From the NCBI GenBank assembly GCA_026874595.1, contig CM049313.1:24300008-24364007 (forward strand): 64,000 nt of DNA, read 5' to 3'. A program made the translations under genes and the position numbers. This stretch comes from Sipunculus nudus (Eukaryota > Annelida > Sipuncula > Golfingiida > Sipunculidae). Below, one piece after another: positions 22,801 through 31,984 of the stretch. The notes below the pieces were generated by a model. That model saw only the letters and a program-made list of their open reading frames with translations. It made no database searches and was not told where the DNA came from. Positions within the stretch are counted from its first letter, which is position 1, and every line of letters starts with the position of its first letter.

Positions 22801-23838
22801 AATACAGGTGGTGCCACCAGTCTGCAGAAACTGATGAAACACTCCATGATCAATATTATCCAAACAATTATGATGATCTCTGCATTAGCTGTTCAGATAC
22901 TTCAGCTTTTGTATAAATTTTTCCATTCTTCTGAGCTGTACTTTGGAGTCCCATAGCTAAAAGGATATGGGTAACATAGACCTAATTTCAGGTTTCCAAG
23001 GAGACTTTTCATGGGTCTCCCTGTGTGTCAGGAATGAAGATTCTAGGTCCAGTCGTTACGATTTTTATTCTTTTGACAGATAACTACATCTTTAAAGGTC
23101 TCAAAAATAGAGAAAAAAAAATTGTAAAAATTTAAAAAAAATAGAGGTGGCGCACCCAGTCTGCAGGAACCGATGGAACATCTCATGATCAATATGTATG
23201 CAAAAAAATCATGACCATCAGTGATGCAGTTAATGAGATATTGAAGTTTTTGTATGAAATTTTTGACAATTCTGGGGGGTACTTTGGGGTGATGGGCTGA
23301 TGGGCTATTGTCGTCATTCAAGCTGTCCGTCCTTCCGTTCGGCGTACGTTAAATTTTACCTTGTGAGCGGATATCTCAGATGTGCAGATGTTTATGAACA
23401 AAATCTTGGTAACGTTCGAAGATGGGTGTCCATGACTAATTGTTTAATGTCACAGAGCTAATTACAGAAATAATTTTAGGAGCTGATTTCTCAGGAACCA
23501 CTAGGTGGATATTTATGAAACATAATGGACGTTTGCCATGATGTTCTCTAACTGCTGCATAAGTTTAACAGCTGCTGATATTCTAGTTTTTCTTATAAAG
23601 TACTCCTCCCCAAATTGACCATGTATAGTAGTTAGACATACGTGTGAACAGATATCTCATATATAGTTATGAGTAAATATGGTCCCATAATAAAAAAATT
23701 CTTAAAAAGACCCTAAATTTTAGACAGAATTACTTTTTTTCTACAGGAGATATAACAAGCCTTTGACTTACTTGAGTAACAAAGGCCTCCAGCAGCCAGT
23801 GCACACAGCACGGCTAAAATCGGCGCCAGCCTTCCCAT
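6447..23838 (-). CDS. Secreted PAN domain plus six beta/gamma-crystallin Greek-key motifs
   Basis: Complete gene model of nine coding exons: 23838-23772, 21983-21815, 19893-19790, 18286-18109, 11072-10927, 10600-10454, 9009-8863, 8442-8308, 6583-6447. They join to 1230 nt, exactly 410 codons including the stop, with GT/AG borders throughout. The protein has a signal peptide (1-22), a PAN/apple domain (about 23-113) and six Greek keys (about 114-172, 173-221, 222-270, 271-319, 320-364, 365-409), which would fold as three beta/gamma-crystallin domains. Keys 3 and 4 carry the canonical calcium motif N/D-N/D-x-x-S/T-S; the others carry degenerate versions. One exon per Greek key recalls vertebrate beta-crystallin genes. 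The product is presumably secreted; a role in an extracellular matrix, in mucus or in defence is inference. Introns reach 7 kb and hold transposons. An AATAAA signal lies about 60 nt after the stop. Confidence 0.85.
7334..7357. repeat. Poly-G/poly-C tract
   Basis: A run of more than 20 G. Similar G or C runs occur near 839, 3136-3157, 3395-3410, 29802-29815, 39898-39914, 50619-50632, 51391-51404 and 51526-51541. Such tracts are prone to length errors in assemblies. Confidence 0.8.
8308..8442 (-). CDS. Exon 8: Greek key 5
   Basis: Acceptor ATTTTGTAG, donor GTAAGA, phase 1 in and out. Reads SHAILFDKDNYQGNYIIEKT, then HAANKIMSVKIGG. The corner FDKDNYQG is excellent. The calcium motif is changed to Ala-Asn-Lys-Ile-Met-Ser, so binding here is likely weak or absent. 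Confidence 0.87.
8863..9009 (-). CDS. Exon 7: Greek key 4 (canonical calcium motif)
   Basis: Acceptor CCCTTTCTTAG, donor GTGAGG, phase 1 in and out, 147 nt like exon 6. Reads RWTLYSDQNYRGRAITYGPG, then LGSIGNDRLSSVKRH. The corner YSDQNYRG is intact and NDRLSS is a canonical calcium motif. This is the best-conserved Greek key of the six, together with exon 6. Confidence 0.88.
10454..10600 (-). CDS. Exon 6: Greek key 3 (canonical calcium motif)
   Basis: Acceptor GTTTTGTAG, donor GTAAAT, phase 1 in and out. Reads YIRLYQHSNFRGWSVVYRQS and then GPYDNQVSSFRIYG. The corner YQHSNFRG is intact, and DNQVSS is an exact N/D-N/D-x-x-S/T-S calcium-binding motif. With exon 7 it should form the central crystallin domain. 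Confidence 0.85.
10927..11072 (-). CDS. Exon 5: Greek key 2
   Basis: Reads KWILYQHKHYKGFSLALREG, then the loop YRMDDIQRLSNFRLG. The corner YQHKHYKG fits the Y-x6-G rule. The calcium motif is lost (LSNFRLGY). Two acceptors are possible: GGAAGTAG at 11072, which accepts phase 2 and fits exon 4, and AAATAG at 11079, which accepts phase 1. The first is preferred because it joins exon 4 in frame. Donor GTATGT, phase 1. Confidence 0.78.
11535..11905 (+). mobile_element. Helitron-like element, 5' part (copy 1)
   Basis: Starts A|TCTATATATTAATAGCGTAA, the TC start expected for a Helitron inserted after an A. The next ~345 bp are nearly the same as copy 3 at 13130. A block of about 65 bp present in copy 3 is missing at 11880, where the short direct repeat CTCAAAAG has collapsed. 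No 3' end (hairpin plus CTAG) was found for this copy. Confidence 0.55.
13003..13129 (+). mobile_element. Mini Helitron-like element with 3' hairpin and CTAG end (copy 2)
   Basis: About 127 bp. The 5' end is CTATATATTAATAGCG. The 3' end has a perfect hairpin CCGTGC-GTA-GCACGG (13104-13118), then GTTATTGCTAG, with the next base T. A short hairpin 10-12 nt before CTRR is the hallmark of Helitron 3' ends. Confidence 0.65.
13130..13590 (+). mobile_element. Helitron-like element, 5' part (copy 3), abutting copy 2
   Basis: Begins TCTATATATTAATAG at the base right after the CTAG of copy 2, so the two are head to tail with no spacer. Its body matches copy 1. It is cut at 13590 by a hAT-like insertion. 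An open frame over this body also occurs in copy 1 but shows no protein motif and is probably chance. Confidence 0.6.
13583..14585. mobile_element. hAT-like non-autonomous transposon with ~43-bp inverted ends
   Basis: Left end GGGCAGTGTGTAAAACCCG and right end, read in reverse, GGCAGTGTGTTAAACCCGG; the match continues with a few gaps for about 43 bp. The element (13591-14577) is flanked by TGAATGCA on the left and TGAACGCA on the right, an 8-bp target duplication with one change, as in hAT. No transposase is seen. It lies inside Helitron copy 3. Confidence 0.6.
15013..15322 (+). mobile_element. Helitron-like non-autonomous element (copy 4), both ends present
   Basis: A|TCTATATATTAATAGCGTAA at the left and ...GTAATTGCTAG|T at the right, 310 bp, flanked by A and T as expected for Helitron insertion. 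The 3' hairpin (CCGTGCGTAGCATTGG) has two changes relative to copy 2. No Rep/helicase gene is present. Confidence 0.65.
15393..15572. repeat. Two (TA)n arrays with duplicated flank
   Basis: (TA)n at about 15393-15437 and 15509-15571, each preceded by the same AAAATTACAGGTAA(A/C)AATGTA flank, so a flank-plus-repeat unit was duplicated. Confidence 0.8.
16773..16835. repeat. (TA)n microsatellite
   Basis: Long perfect TA repeat, followed by ACATATATATATTTATTTATTT. Confidence 0.85.
17001..17867. mobile_element. hAT-type MITE with 8-bp target duplication
   Basis: Begins TAGGGCATCTCGG at 17009 and ends CAGCCCTA at 17859 (851 bp), with the perfect 8-bp duplication ATATATAC on both sides (17001-17008, 17860-17867). 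TAGGGC/GCCCTA ends with neighbouring runs of ATCGATATAT and GCAATACG are typical of Zaphod/Charlie-type hAT derivatives. A diverged relative lies near 38.25-39.53 kb. It is in the intron between exons 4 and 5 of the PAN/Greek-key gene. Confidence 0.72.
18109..18286 (-). CDS. Exon 4: Greek key 1 (degenerate)
   Basis: Acceptor TTTTTATGGTACAG. Reads TAIIELFGDDDFTNRVVVSQ, then FKGIRLFGNITSLTFIKH, the outline of a crystallin Greek key. The invariant Gly of the Y/F-x6-G corner is Asn here, and the calcium motif is reduced to Asn-Ile-Thr-Ser. The donor is the weakest in the gene (GTCAGA after 18109, phase 2), followed within 10 nt by an in-frame TGA. An unseen small exon between this one and the next, or an alternative donor, remains possible. 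Confidence 0.68.
19119..19655. mobile_element. Harbinger-type MITE with TAA target duplication
   Basis: Left end AGCCCCGGTCACAACCCACC and right end, in reverse, AGCCGTGGTCCCAACCCGCC. The TIRs extend about 28 bp. Flanked by TAA on both sides (19119-19121, 19653-19655); 3-bp TAA/TTA duplications are a PIF/Harbinger trait. The GC-rich interior is full of short ACGTGCTT/CGTACG motifs. Intron between exons 3 and 4. Confidence 0.65.
19790..19893 (-). CDS. Exon 3: PAN domain, second part
   Basis: A 104-nt exon with acceptor TTTATCCTCAG and donor GTGAGT. The frame set by exon 2 reads QCDMIDNSASYKSLNDSKRF, then KAYNYFFKKDD. The Cys near its start pairs with the PAN framework, and the aromatic close (YNYFFKK) is PAN-like. 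It leaves in phase 1, which starts the run of Greek-key exons. Confidence 0.72.
21815..21983 (-). CDS. Exon 2: PAN domain, first part
   Basis: A 169-nt exon with acceptor TTTTCCGCTACAG and donor GTAAGT. Reads YEEQYHNYAQVKYNYAGNNE, then SVGECAKECLKDGDCHSFMI. The C-x3-C-x5-C spacing with an aromatic-rich start matches the PAN/apple fold. It leaves in phase 2. Compared with the PAN domain of the gene at <1-6067 the cysteine pattern is alike but the residues differ widely, so the two are not recent duplicates. Confidence 0.8.
22170..23300. repeat. 339-bp tandem repeat, about 3.3 copies
   Basis: Landmarks such as ACTGATGGAACACCTCATGA recur at 22491, 22830 and 23169, exactly 339 bp apart. Each unit carries ATATGGGTAACAGAGAC, TTTCATGGGTCTCCC and a GGTGGCGCACC-like core. 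Related single units or fragments occur at about 29700-30110, 43780-44330 and 63050-63210. Lies between the signal-peptide exon and exon 2 of the PAN/Greek-key gene. Confidence 0.85.
23306..23680. repeat. Probable dispersed repeat with CCGTCCTTCCG motif
   Basis: Contains CTGTCCGTCCTTCCGTTC, a motif family also seen near 30165-30185 (CGTCCGTCCAGTTGTCC), 32560-32590 and 52585-52605. Boundaries were not defined. Confidence 0.35.
23772..23838 (-). CDS. Exon 1 (coding): signal peptide
   Basis: ATG at 23838 followed by 22 codons: Met-Gly-Arg, then the hydrophobic core LAPILAVLCALAAGGLCYS. This is a textbook signal peptide with small residues before the likely cleavage site. The donor is a perfect GTAAGT and the exon ends in phase 1. 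A pyrimidine-rich acceptor (T-tract then GCATAG) lies about 20 nt upstream of the ATG, which suggests that the 5' leader is itself spliced. Confidence 0.82.
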
Positions 23839-24180
23839 GACGGCCCTCGCTTTTCACTCTATGCAAAAAAAAATGAATATATACTTTGCAACAGTTTACA
23901 CATAAACTATGTTAACATGTAAAACATCATAATAAAACTATAAAGTTGATTTGTATATAAATCCAAAAAGAATAATATAGTATACCCATATTAAAAAGGG
24001 ACCTATCAACATTACCTAAAAGATCTATTTAGACAGCCTTGACGTTTTATTTGATAATTTACATGATTCATGATATACGTTCTGATGCGATACTTACTCC
24101 TGTACAGAAAACTATTGATACACCTATGTTTTTCGTGGCAAGAGCGAGATCTAACATGTTTCTAGCGATGCCGGAAATCG
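23839..24180 (-). promoter_or_regulatory. Probable spliced 5' leader of the PAN/Greek-key gene
   Basis: A consensus donor GTAAGT is read on the minus strand at 24097-24092, and a T-rich acceptor ending at 23860 lies about 20 nt before the ATG. Together they suggest a non-coding first exon ending at 24098. No clear TATA box or start-site motif was recognised. The promoter is assumed to lie just right of 24.1 kb. Confidence 0.3.
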
Positions 24181-24511
24181 TCGGCTTATCTTTTTTTACT
24201 AGATAAGTAGTTTAAGGACACATGTATACCCAGGCTACAATCTTAATCAACGTTAGCTGTGTGATTCACAGAAAAAAAGTGTGTGACTGTTTCCGATTCC
24301 ATGGATGGATCAAAGGAGAGGCCTGCTGGCCAGAGGAAAGGCGGCTTCCCATCTCACAATGGAAATATATATATCCAGATTACCTCAAATGCTTAGTGTA
24401 TTTTTCCTTTGGTGTTACCATATTCAACTATTAGTCTAACACCAGTGTAGGTAGCCGCCTGCAGCGACGGAACGTCTTCCACGGGAAACAGACGACTGTT
24501 TCGTCGCCTCC

Positions 24512-24567
<56 letters not shown>

Positions 24568-26140
24568 TGTTTGAGCACGATGCGATCGTATTTTCCGGAA
24601 CAGGCAGCTTTATTATAAGTTTCACCGACGGGATGACATTACAACTTTTACACAATGTGCAAAAGTATCTTATTTTAAAAACAACTGCAACCTACTGGCG
24701 TCTGGAAGTGCATTTTACTTCAGTAATTGTGCATTTTGGTCACAGAAGACATGGGTTGTACTGTTGATGAATGCGATGACAGAAACAGTAAGAAAGTATT
24801 AGTAGCGGCGACATTGCTTTGTGCACTAATCTCGTTTAATAAGGTATATAGACATATTAAAACTATAAATGTATGCAGCTAGCATTCCATAACAGAACTT
24901 CGTCTTAATAAAATAAGATTCCCGAGATCCTGATGTCATAGACACAGATCATATACGGAGCTTTAATTCCCACCCAAGTGCATATATGGGGTTGTGAATA
25001 TGTACTCTCAGATATGATTTACATTTTAGTCAGCCTTGGTGGCTTTTGTTGCGATGTTTAGGTACACGGTTGCTTGTTATTTTTTTCTATTAGATGGAAT
25101 TATAACAGACTTTTAAATCAGCTCGTATAATCCTAATAGAATTAGCCTCAGTCATCTATTGACTGCGTCATCAAGTAATTATTCTACCTGGCATTAGCGA
25201 TGCCTACTCCGCCAGACTCACAAACTTGTAATTAAGCGTTCCGCAGGATATGAGCTGGTTGACTATAAATATGCAACAGAATACGGTAGTGTAATGAAAT
25301 GTTCCCAAGGCTGTGACCTGGCTTACTATAATTATGCAACAGAATTTGATAGTGTGTACATATATCTAAGTTTATACCCGTTCATTATAATAATAGATGC
25401 ATAAAATAGATTCATATTTATTTTCATTGATAATATACACATATATTTTAAAATGGAAAATGACAAATTATATATAATTTGATGTCATTAATAAACTACA
25501 TTATCTTTGCAAACTCATACGAGAGCCAACTATTTTGCAAATAGCTTTGATAAGACTGATAGATAAAATTCAGTTATTTATAACTCATGGGCATAAAAGT
25601 AATATTTCATGCAGTCTGTGACTAAAGCGAAACTTTAATTTAGGACTGCACACATCCAGAATTTATACTGCACATTTTCCTTTCAAATTATAAATTTAAA
25701 TAAGGGTTACTTGCATGTTAAAACATACCCTGCGCCTCCAATGTCCGACCTCAGCCGATCAGGTCAGAGCTTTCAAAGTTCAAGAATATATGCGCGTTGT
25801 TAGTTTACCTTTACTGCGAAATGCAATGTCCATGTTTCATTTTAAAGGTTATAAGGGACTACAGTTTTCATTTGTTGAAGCAATTTAAAGTGACACGTAA
25901 TGTTTTAAAATGGGTCGCTACTGTTTCTTTAAAATTAAATTTTTAATAGGTCCGTCACCTGTTGGTGGCACTGTCTATCGATTGAGGATGAAGATATCCA
26001 TATGATAAGAATGATATGTAATTTATAAGCCATCTGGATTGAAGGTTTTATATAGACGGGGTTAGGAATAATCCAGAAGTCATAACCTGTCGTTAAGACA
26101 TTAGAGCGAATCTCTGAAGTTCTGTAACGAAATTTCACCA
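24181..26140. other. Non-coding stretch with (TA)n at 24513-24565
   Basis: No exon recognised on either strand. A (TA)n array at 24513-24565 is flanked by GGCGACGAAACAGTCGTCTG on the minus strand. A two-copy ~68-bp duplication (TATGCAACAGAAT) sits at about 25250-25360. Confidence 0.6.
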
Positions 26141-26149
26141 TTGTTCCAT

Positions 26150-26222
26150 TAAGGCTCAGGTGGGGTTCGAACCGGGGACCTTCGGCTCCGAAGTCTAACG
26201 CCTTAACCACATGGCTACGTCC
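26150..26222 (-). repeat. tRNA-Arg-like SINE head
   Basis: On the minus strand: A-box TAGCCATGTGGTTAAGG, an anticodon-loop-like CTTCGGA (as in tRNA-Arg-TCG) and the perfect B-box GGTTCGAACCC. The acceptor stem does not pair, so it reads as a tRNA-derived SINE rather than a working tRNA gene. Confidence 0.55.
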
Positions 26223-26603
26223 TACCCTGGTTCGCTACTGTTAGCAATAATTTATAATTTATAAGACAAATTATGCCGGGTGCTTGACGTAGGGATAATT
26301 TATATAAGTTAAACAATGTAACTTGTGTGAATAGATTATCATGAACTATGGCACCAAACCTATACACAGTACCAGTACTTTAACCCAAACTGACTTACTA
26401 TCCCCTCAACATCACAGCATTATTCAAAGTATGATTTATTCTGGTGACAATTTTTCCGATAATGCCTTTCACTTTTAACTTTACAAGACAGCTAAATTGG
26501 TGTCCACCATCTTGAATCAGCATAATAAAATATATATAATATGAAAGATCAGTTCACACTCGCTTGATAGAGTTAAACCACTTACCTATTCACGGGTGTA
26601 CTT

Positions 26604-26790
26604 TTGGTGTAGCAGTTGGGTAGTTGGTCCCTCTCGCTGAGGAAGCAGTGGGTTTGAACTCCAACACTGCTGATGCTGGAAGATGACTTGTTCCTGAGAC
26701 CGTGCTCCTTATATAGCACTGGTCCTCAGGCGACTCGCATCTGTCACACGCTTAATCCTACACAGCCTTCAGGGATAATCTGCCGACGTG
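26604..26790 (+). repeat. tRNA-derived SINE (second family)
   Basis: A-box-like TAGCAGTTGGGTAGTTGG and B-box-like GGGTTTGAACTCC about 30 nt apart, followed by a unique body (TCCTCAGGCGACTCGCATC). The open frame over this body is incidental. Confidence 0.5.
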
Positions 26791-26999
26791 CTCTTAATAT
26801 GGATTTGTACCGGTCGCGTCTTACATATGTATACAGACAGATTAAACCAATCCCTGATGTAAACACCTTTGTAAGAAACTTAAAAGTGATACAAGGTCAC
26901 TTTTGTACTTCGCTTCTAGAACGAAAGATACTGATTTTTATGATATGTTTTTATCGCTGCTTGTTGTTAATTTAGCTGGTTGTTTACTTGGTTGGCTTG

Positions 27000-29690
27000 A
27001 ATATTTAGCTAACAAAAAATAAAAATTTAAAATTAACTCAAAATGTGATTGGCGGATTTTTATTTAATTGGTTGAGGAATTAGGGCAACATCAAAGGAGG
27101 ATTTTCAAAACATTTTAGAAATAATCTGGATAATGATATGATTCAAAAAGTTTGTTTTTAATTACCATTGGGAGCAATCAGTTAATTATTTCCGTCCGAG
27201 GGCCTTAGCAATTCACTTGTATTCGCCCGTACTCGTACTCGTCGTTCATGCGAGCAGAGCTTATGAACTCTTCATTATTACATTTGGTGAACACTGACAC
27301 ATGGTTATGATTGGGATACGTTCAAATATTATAAGGATTTTAGCTAGGTATGTGCTCAATTTGTAATGTCAAATGTTTTACAATGATTAAAATTAATTTA
27401 AGCTTTAAAAATCAGTTTTTTCATCTCCCCGATTATGGTTTTTGGTTATTTCCATGTAACAATTATAACACTACATTTTCGTGCATCTTTAGCATTGTAA
27501 TCATAATTCATTACAATTCATTTAGTTTATTTATTCTCATATTATCAATTTTTGTTATGAAATAATACACCCATTTCACATTGAAAACTTTTTTTTTCAT
27601 AATTTCTATTAGACCTATAAGTTGCAAAACTTTAAGAAAAAAAATATAAAATATAAAATAAGGCATCAATTGGTGAATGTACAGTGATGCTATTACACAA
27701 TTGAAAGTGTCTAGAATTTTATAATTGATAAATCTAACTATAAATAATACAAATCAGTCACACTCAGTTATGATTGCCAGGGCAATGATTAGCCTGTCGC
27801 TAATTAGTTTCTGTAGTCTAGGCCTGGGCGAATAACATTGATAATACTGTGGCTGGGTATGCATGACAATGGAAATAATTACTTAAAAATCATATCAGTT
27901 ATTACTGAAAGATAAAAGATAAATATAATCCTGTAACAAGTATATATATTTGATTTTCTTCTCGACACTGAGGCTGTTTTAAATAAAGGAAACATTTGAT
28001 ATAAAGGATGTAAAGTAGTGAAATAAGAGTTAATAAATGTGCCTATATATGTGGTTTTGAAAATGATATTTCTTAAAGTGAAACCTTGCCTATATATCAC
28101 ATACGTAAACGCATGGAGACCTCCTATAGCCATTCTTTTGGTAAAAATTAGCAACGCCCCACGGTGAAAGGTCTGTCAGTATCATAGTCACATATGTCAA
28201 TATTACCTTAATTTCATTGTTTTAAAAGCAGTGCTTAAAATTGATCATAATTTTAAAGAGAAAAAATGAAATGAACTTAGCACTGCCAGTACAAACATCA
28301 CAAGCTAATAATTAATATAAGTGTTATCATTATTACGATTATATTGTATAATTTATGTATCATAACGGGTGTGGAATATATTATCATAAAATATCACAAC
28401 AACTGGCGACATTGGAAATGACTCTCCCAGTGACCTTTCATTTCGTGTATGGAATATATTATCATAAGTTATCACAACATCTGCGACATTGGAAATGTCC
28501 CCCCCCCCCCAATGACCTTAAACCAATAAACTTCTAGGAAATCATATTCAGTACAGGCGACAGCTGCTTCTGACGTGTCTGCGTGAGTTAATTTTACAGA
28601 TTGTATCATTCGTCCCGTGTTAACGTGTATTACAAACATGTTAGATGAAGGAAAAATGTTCCAGGAATGAACGACTTGTTTCTTAGCATTATACATAATC
28701 AAAGATAAAAGGGGAATGGTTAAAGACGGCATTATCTCCGCGCGAAGTGAGGTTAATTCTGGTCATTCGATTCTATGTGTATGAGAACGGCTTCGTTTGA
28801 TTTGATCGAAATTGTCACACGTGTCGGTATTGTAAAAACTCCATGTGAATGAATTTTCGTGTAAATCACAGCGTAAATAACTCCGCGATAAGCCTTTTAT
28901 GCGGCTTTATAACACATTTTAAGCGCTAGGGGTTATATCAGGTGGTCATTCGCCTGTCTATGAAGCTTAATAACGTGTATTACGTCACTGAGCAAGAATG
29001 ACGAGAATGACATGGGCCGTATCATTAAAGGTACCAATAAGTCAGCATACAACACTTTTTCAAGACATATTTTCTTTGAGAACAAATGTCCCCTTGGAGC
29101 AATATATGAGTTAACACTATAGGTCACCATCTTAGCAATGAGGAATTTCATACTAACCATCGGAGGCTTTTTCATTATTTTTGCGGAGTTTATTTTTTTC
29201 TGAAGTTAGATCAATGTCCTGTTGTACCGTTAACTAAATAAAGACAAAGGTAGCCCAAAGACAAGAATTGTATGCTAGTATTCTGCTTTCTTGATTTAAG
29301 ATTTACTATAGTGTATGCAGGGGGCTAGGAGGAGTCCAGTAAACATTATAACATCTCCCACTTGCATCTACCCTTACAATATACCTGAGAGCTCTAGCTG
29401 ATCACTGATACCAATTATGTGTTTATAAATCTTAAAGGGACATGTATAAAACGAATATGACTTTTTAATTCAACAAAAGTACTACAAAAGCAACATTTTA
29501 CAGAAAATTAGTGTAATGTAATTGTTGACCCCTCTGACCGTGACCTTTCACAAAATATCATTAATCATGATTTGAGGTTAAAACAGAATTTAGTATTTAA
29601 ACAAGTGATCCATGGGTAATGATTGACTAGTTGGTATTGGCTATAGGGCAATTCTATGCATTTATGTGTTTGGTACTGGTTGTCTCTAGG
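27000..29690. other. Non-coding stretch, nothing recognised except a local duplication
   Basis: AT-rich sequence without recognisable exons. A ~83-bp two-copy tandem duplication (GGAATATATTATCATAA...GCGACATTGGAAATG) lies at 28370-28500. Confidence 0.55.
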
Positions 29691-29699
29691 CTACTCTAC

Positions 29700-30110
29700 A
29701 GACCTGTAATTTATCCAAATAAGGTCATGAAAAGAATCATGGCAATCAATGCATTATTTATTCAGATACTGGAGCTTTTGTATCAATATTTTTATTTTTC
29801 TGGGGGGGGGGGGGGTTACTTAGGAGCCCCATAGCTCAGAGAATATGGGTAACAGAGACCTAGTTTCACGGACCTCCTAGGATTTGAAGTTAGAAGGTTC
29901 TAGCCGATTTGAGCCTTGTTACCAGATGACCGCTTCTTTGAAGGTCTCAAAATAAAGAATAATATGCGTAAAAAATAAAAAAAGTATATAGGTGTCGCCA
30001 CCAGTCTACAGGAACTGATTAACCACTCCATGATCAACACATGCAAAGAATCATGGCGATCAATGCATTCGTAATTCAATTATTGGAGCTTTTGAATCAC
30101 ATTTTAAGGT
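29700..30110. repeat. Single diverged unit of the 339-bp repeat family
   Basis: Shares ATATGGGTAACAGAGACCTA, the GGTCTCAAAATA block and GGTGTCGCCACCAGTCTACA with the 22.2-23.3 kb array. Confidence 0.7.
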
Positions 30111-30189
30111 CAGCTGCATGACTGTAAGTCAACTGAGCTATAGCGATCACCCTTCGTCCGACGTCCGTCCAGTTGTCCGGCCGTCCGGC

Positions 30190-30740
30190 GATCCATTCGT
30201 TAACAGGGCACGAATGGTAACCGTTAGAACTTGAAACTTCTAACTGTACATCCTCGGAGCTTCTAGGCATATATCCTTACAAAATTGAAATTTGGCCATG
30301 GTGACCTATATTTTGTGACCTACGGGCCGAAAACTGATTTTGAGCACCCAGACAGTCAGACGGGGCACGAATTGTATCCATTAGGCCTAGAACCCTCTAT
30401 CGTGACATTTTAGAGGTAATAGGCAAATGGCCTTGGACACCTGAAATCAGGTCACTGTCGCCTATATTCTGCGACCTGTAGGAAAAAGATGTCATATGAA
30501 CAGTCTGAATGTCATATGGGCACAAATTGTATCCATTAGGCCTAGAATCCTCTAACACAATATCCTGGGAGTTTCTAGGCAATCTACTTGGAAACCTGAA
30601 ATTAGGTCATGGTGACCTATATTTTGTGACCAACGGGCCGAAAACATGATTTTGAGCACTCAGAGAGTGAGATTGGGCCCAAAATGTATCCATTAGGCCT
30701 AAAACCCTCCAACGTGACATTGAGCCTATCTGTCAGTGAT
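30190..30740. repeat. ~156-bp tandem repeat, about 3.5 copies
   Basis: GGGCACGAATGGTAACC at 30206 recurs as GGGCACGAATTGTATCC (30363), GGGCACAAATTGTATCC (30518) and GGGCCCAAAATGTATCC (30675). Units also share GTGACCTATATTTTGTGACC and ATTAGGCCTAGAA. Confidence 0.82.
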
Positions 30741-31199
30741 TCAGAGAAGCGAGTATCTCAAAAGTAGAGACTATATGTAGCCAGTGATTTATTCGACGGC
30801 GAGAAGCGCTTGTGCATCATGTGTATAGAACCACCAGAATTCGAGGAGTAACGGGCGCCAAAATCAAGTGACCAGCGGCTTTTGTCCCAGGCGGACTTTC
30901 TGTAGAGTGTGCGTTCAGGATTAATCAGGACTGTGTATTTGTGTATTTATATGGACTTGGTGGATTTCTGTACCATGTGCGTGGAATGCCTCTCCAGAGA
31001 ATTGTAGGAGTGTTTTTATTATACTTTTACTGTTTATGTTTCACTCGTCTTCTCATCTTTTTTGAGTGTATGTGTGAGCTTAAGCCGGTTAAGGCCATTG
31101 TTAAAAAGAACATGGAAAGTCCATTCCCTCGAGGATGTGACATGGAGCGATTTTTAAAATATTGTGTTTCTAGGAAATGGCCTGACAGGTGGTGACATC

Positions 31200-31980
31200 T
31201 AATGGCCGGTTTATGAAGCTAATATATGCCATATACATTCATAATGACGTACACATCCTCCTGTGTTCCTGGAACAAAGTAACAGTGCAGGAGTTGAGCT
31301 TGAGTCTGATTTATCACATGATGCCAGAAACTCGATAAAAAAAACCTTCCTAGTGCCCCAAACATGTGTTCCCTATATGATAAAATATAGGGCCTAGAAA
31401 AACGTTCCTCTGACCTTCGGGGGCATGGTTGACATCATGTGTGACGTTACAGTAAAGTGGGCGGTGCACGAGATGAATGCAAGCCTCGCCGTAAACAGCG
31501 AACGGCTGCTCTTTATTGTTGGTCCCCTACTCATTGGTATGTTCTTTTGTGCGTAACGTTTGTGACGTCATCACTGTTCTCTGTCATGTACATTTTATGA
31601 GTTAGTGGTAAGACGTCGCTACAGAGTATACTACAGTATAGACTCATAAATTTGTTTTGAATGGTTTACTGAAATATGACAGTAGGTAGATTTTTTTCCT
31701 TTTCCGGTCTTTGATGCAACATTTTGTTTTCTTTTTTCACTTGCTCAAACATAATCCCGAAAAACAGGTGGACTTACGTGGTGGAACGGACTAAATGTTA
31801 GGACTAAGCATCCAGGGGCGTCAATACAGAAATGACGGCGGTAAATAACCACCACCACGGTACATAAAATCCTACTGGTTCAAATAATATTGAAGAAGAT
31901 ATTTCTGAAATAATGTGTAGAAAATAATATTGATATAATATAATTGATAGAAAATAATATTTAGAAGATAACAGAAAATC
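31200..31980. other. Non-coding with a dispersed repeat pair member
   Basis: 31441-31600 (GTGACGTTACAGTAAA...CACTGTTCTCTGTCATGTA) has a diverged copy at 34040-34190. CCAGGGGCGT(C/A)AATACAGAAATGACGGCGG occurs at 31811 and again at 32753. No exons seen. Confidence 0.5.
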
Positions 31981-31984
31981 ACTG

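Noticed and set aside
24393-24578. Open frames rich in Tyr-Ile over (TA)n tracts (also at 38.6, 46.1, 52.1 and 53.1 kb)
   Set aside because: Translation of TA microsatellites, not protein.
26150-26222. Possible tRNA-Arg gene
   Set aside because: A and B boxes and an anticodon-like loop are present, but the acceptor stem does not pair and the anticodon stem is imperfect, so it is listed as a SINE head.
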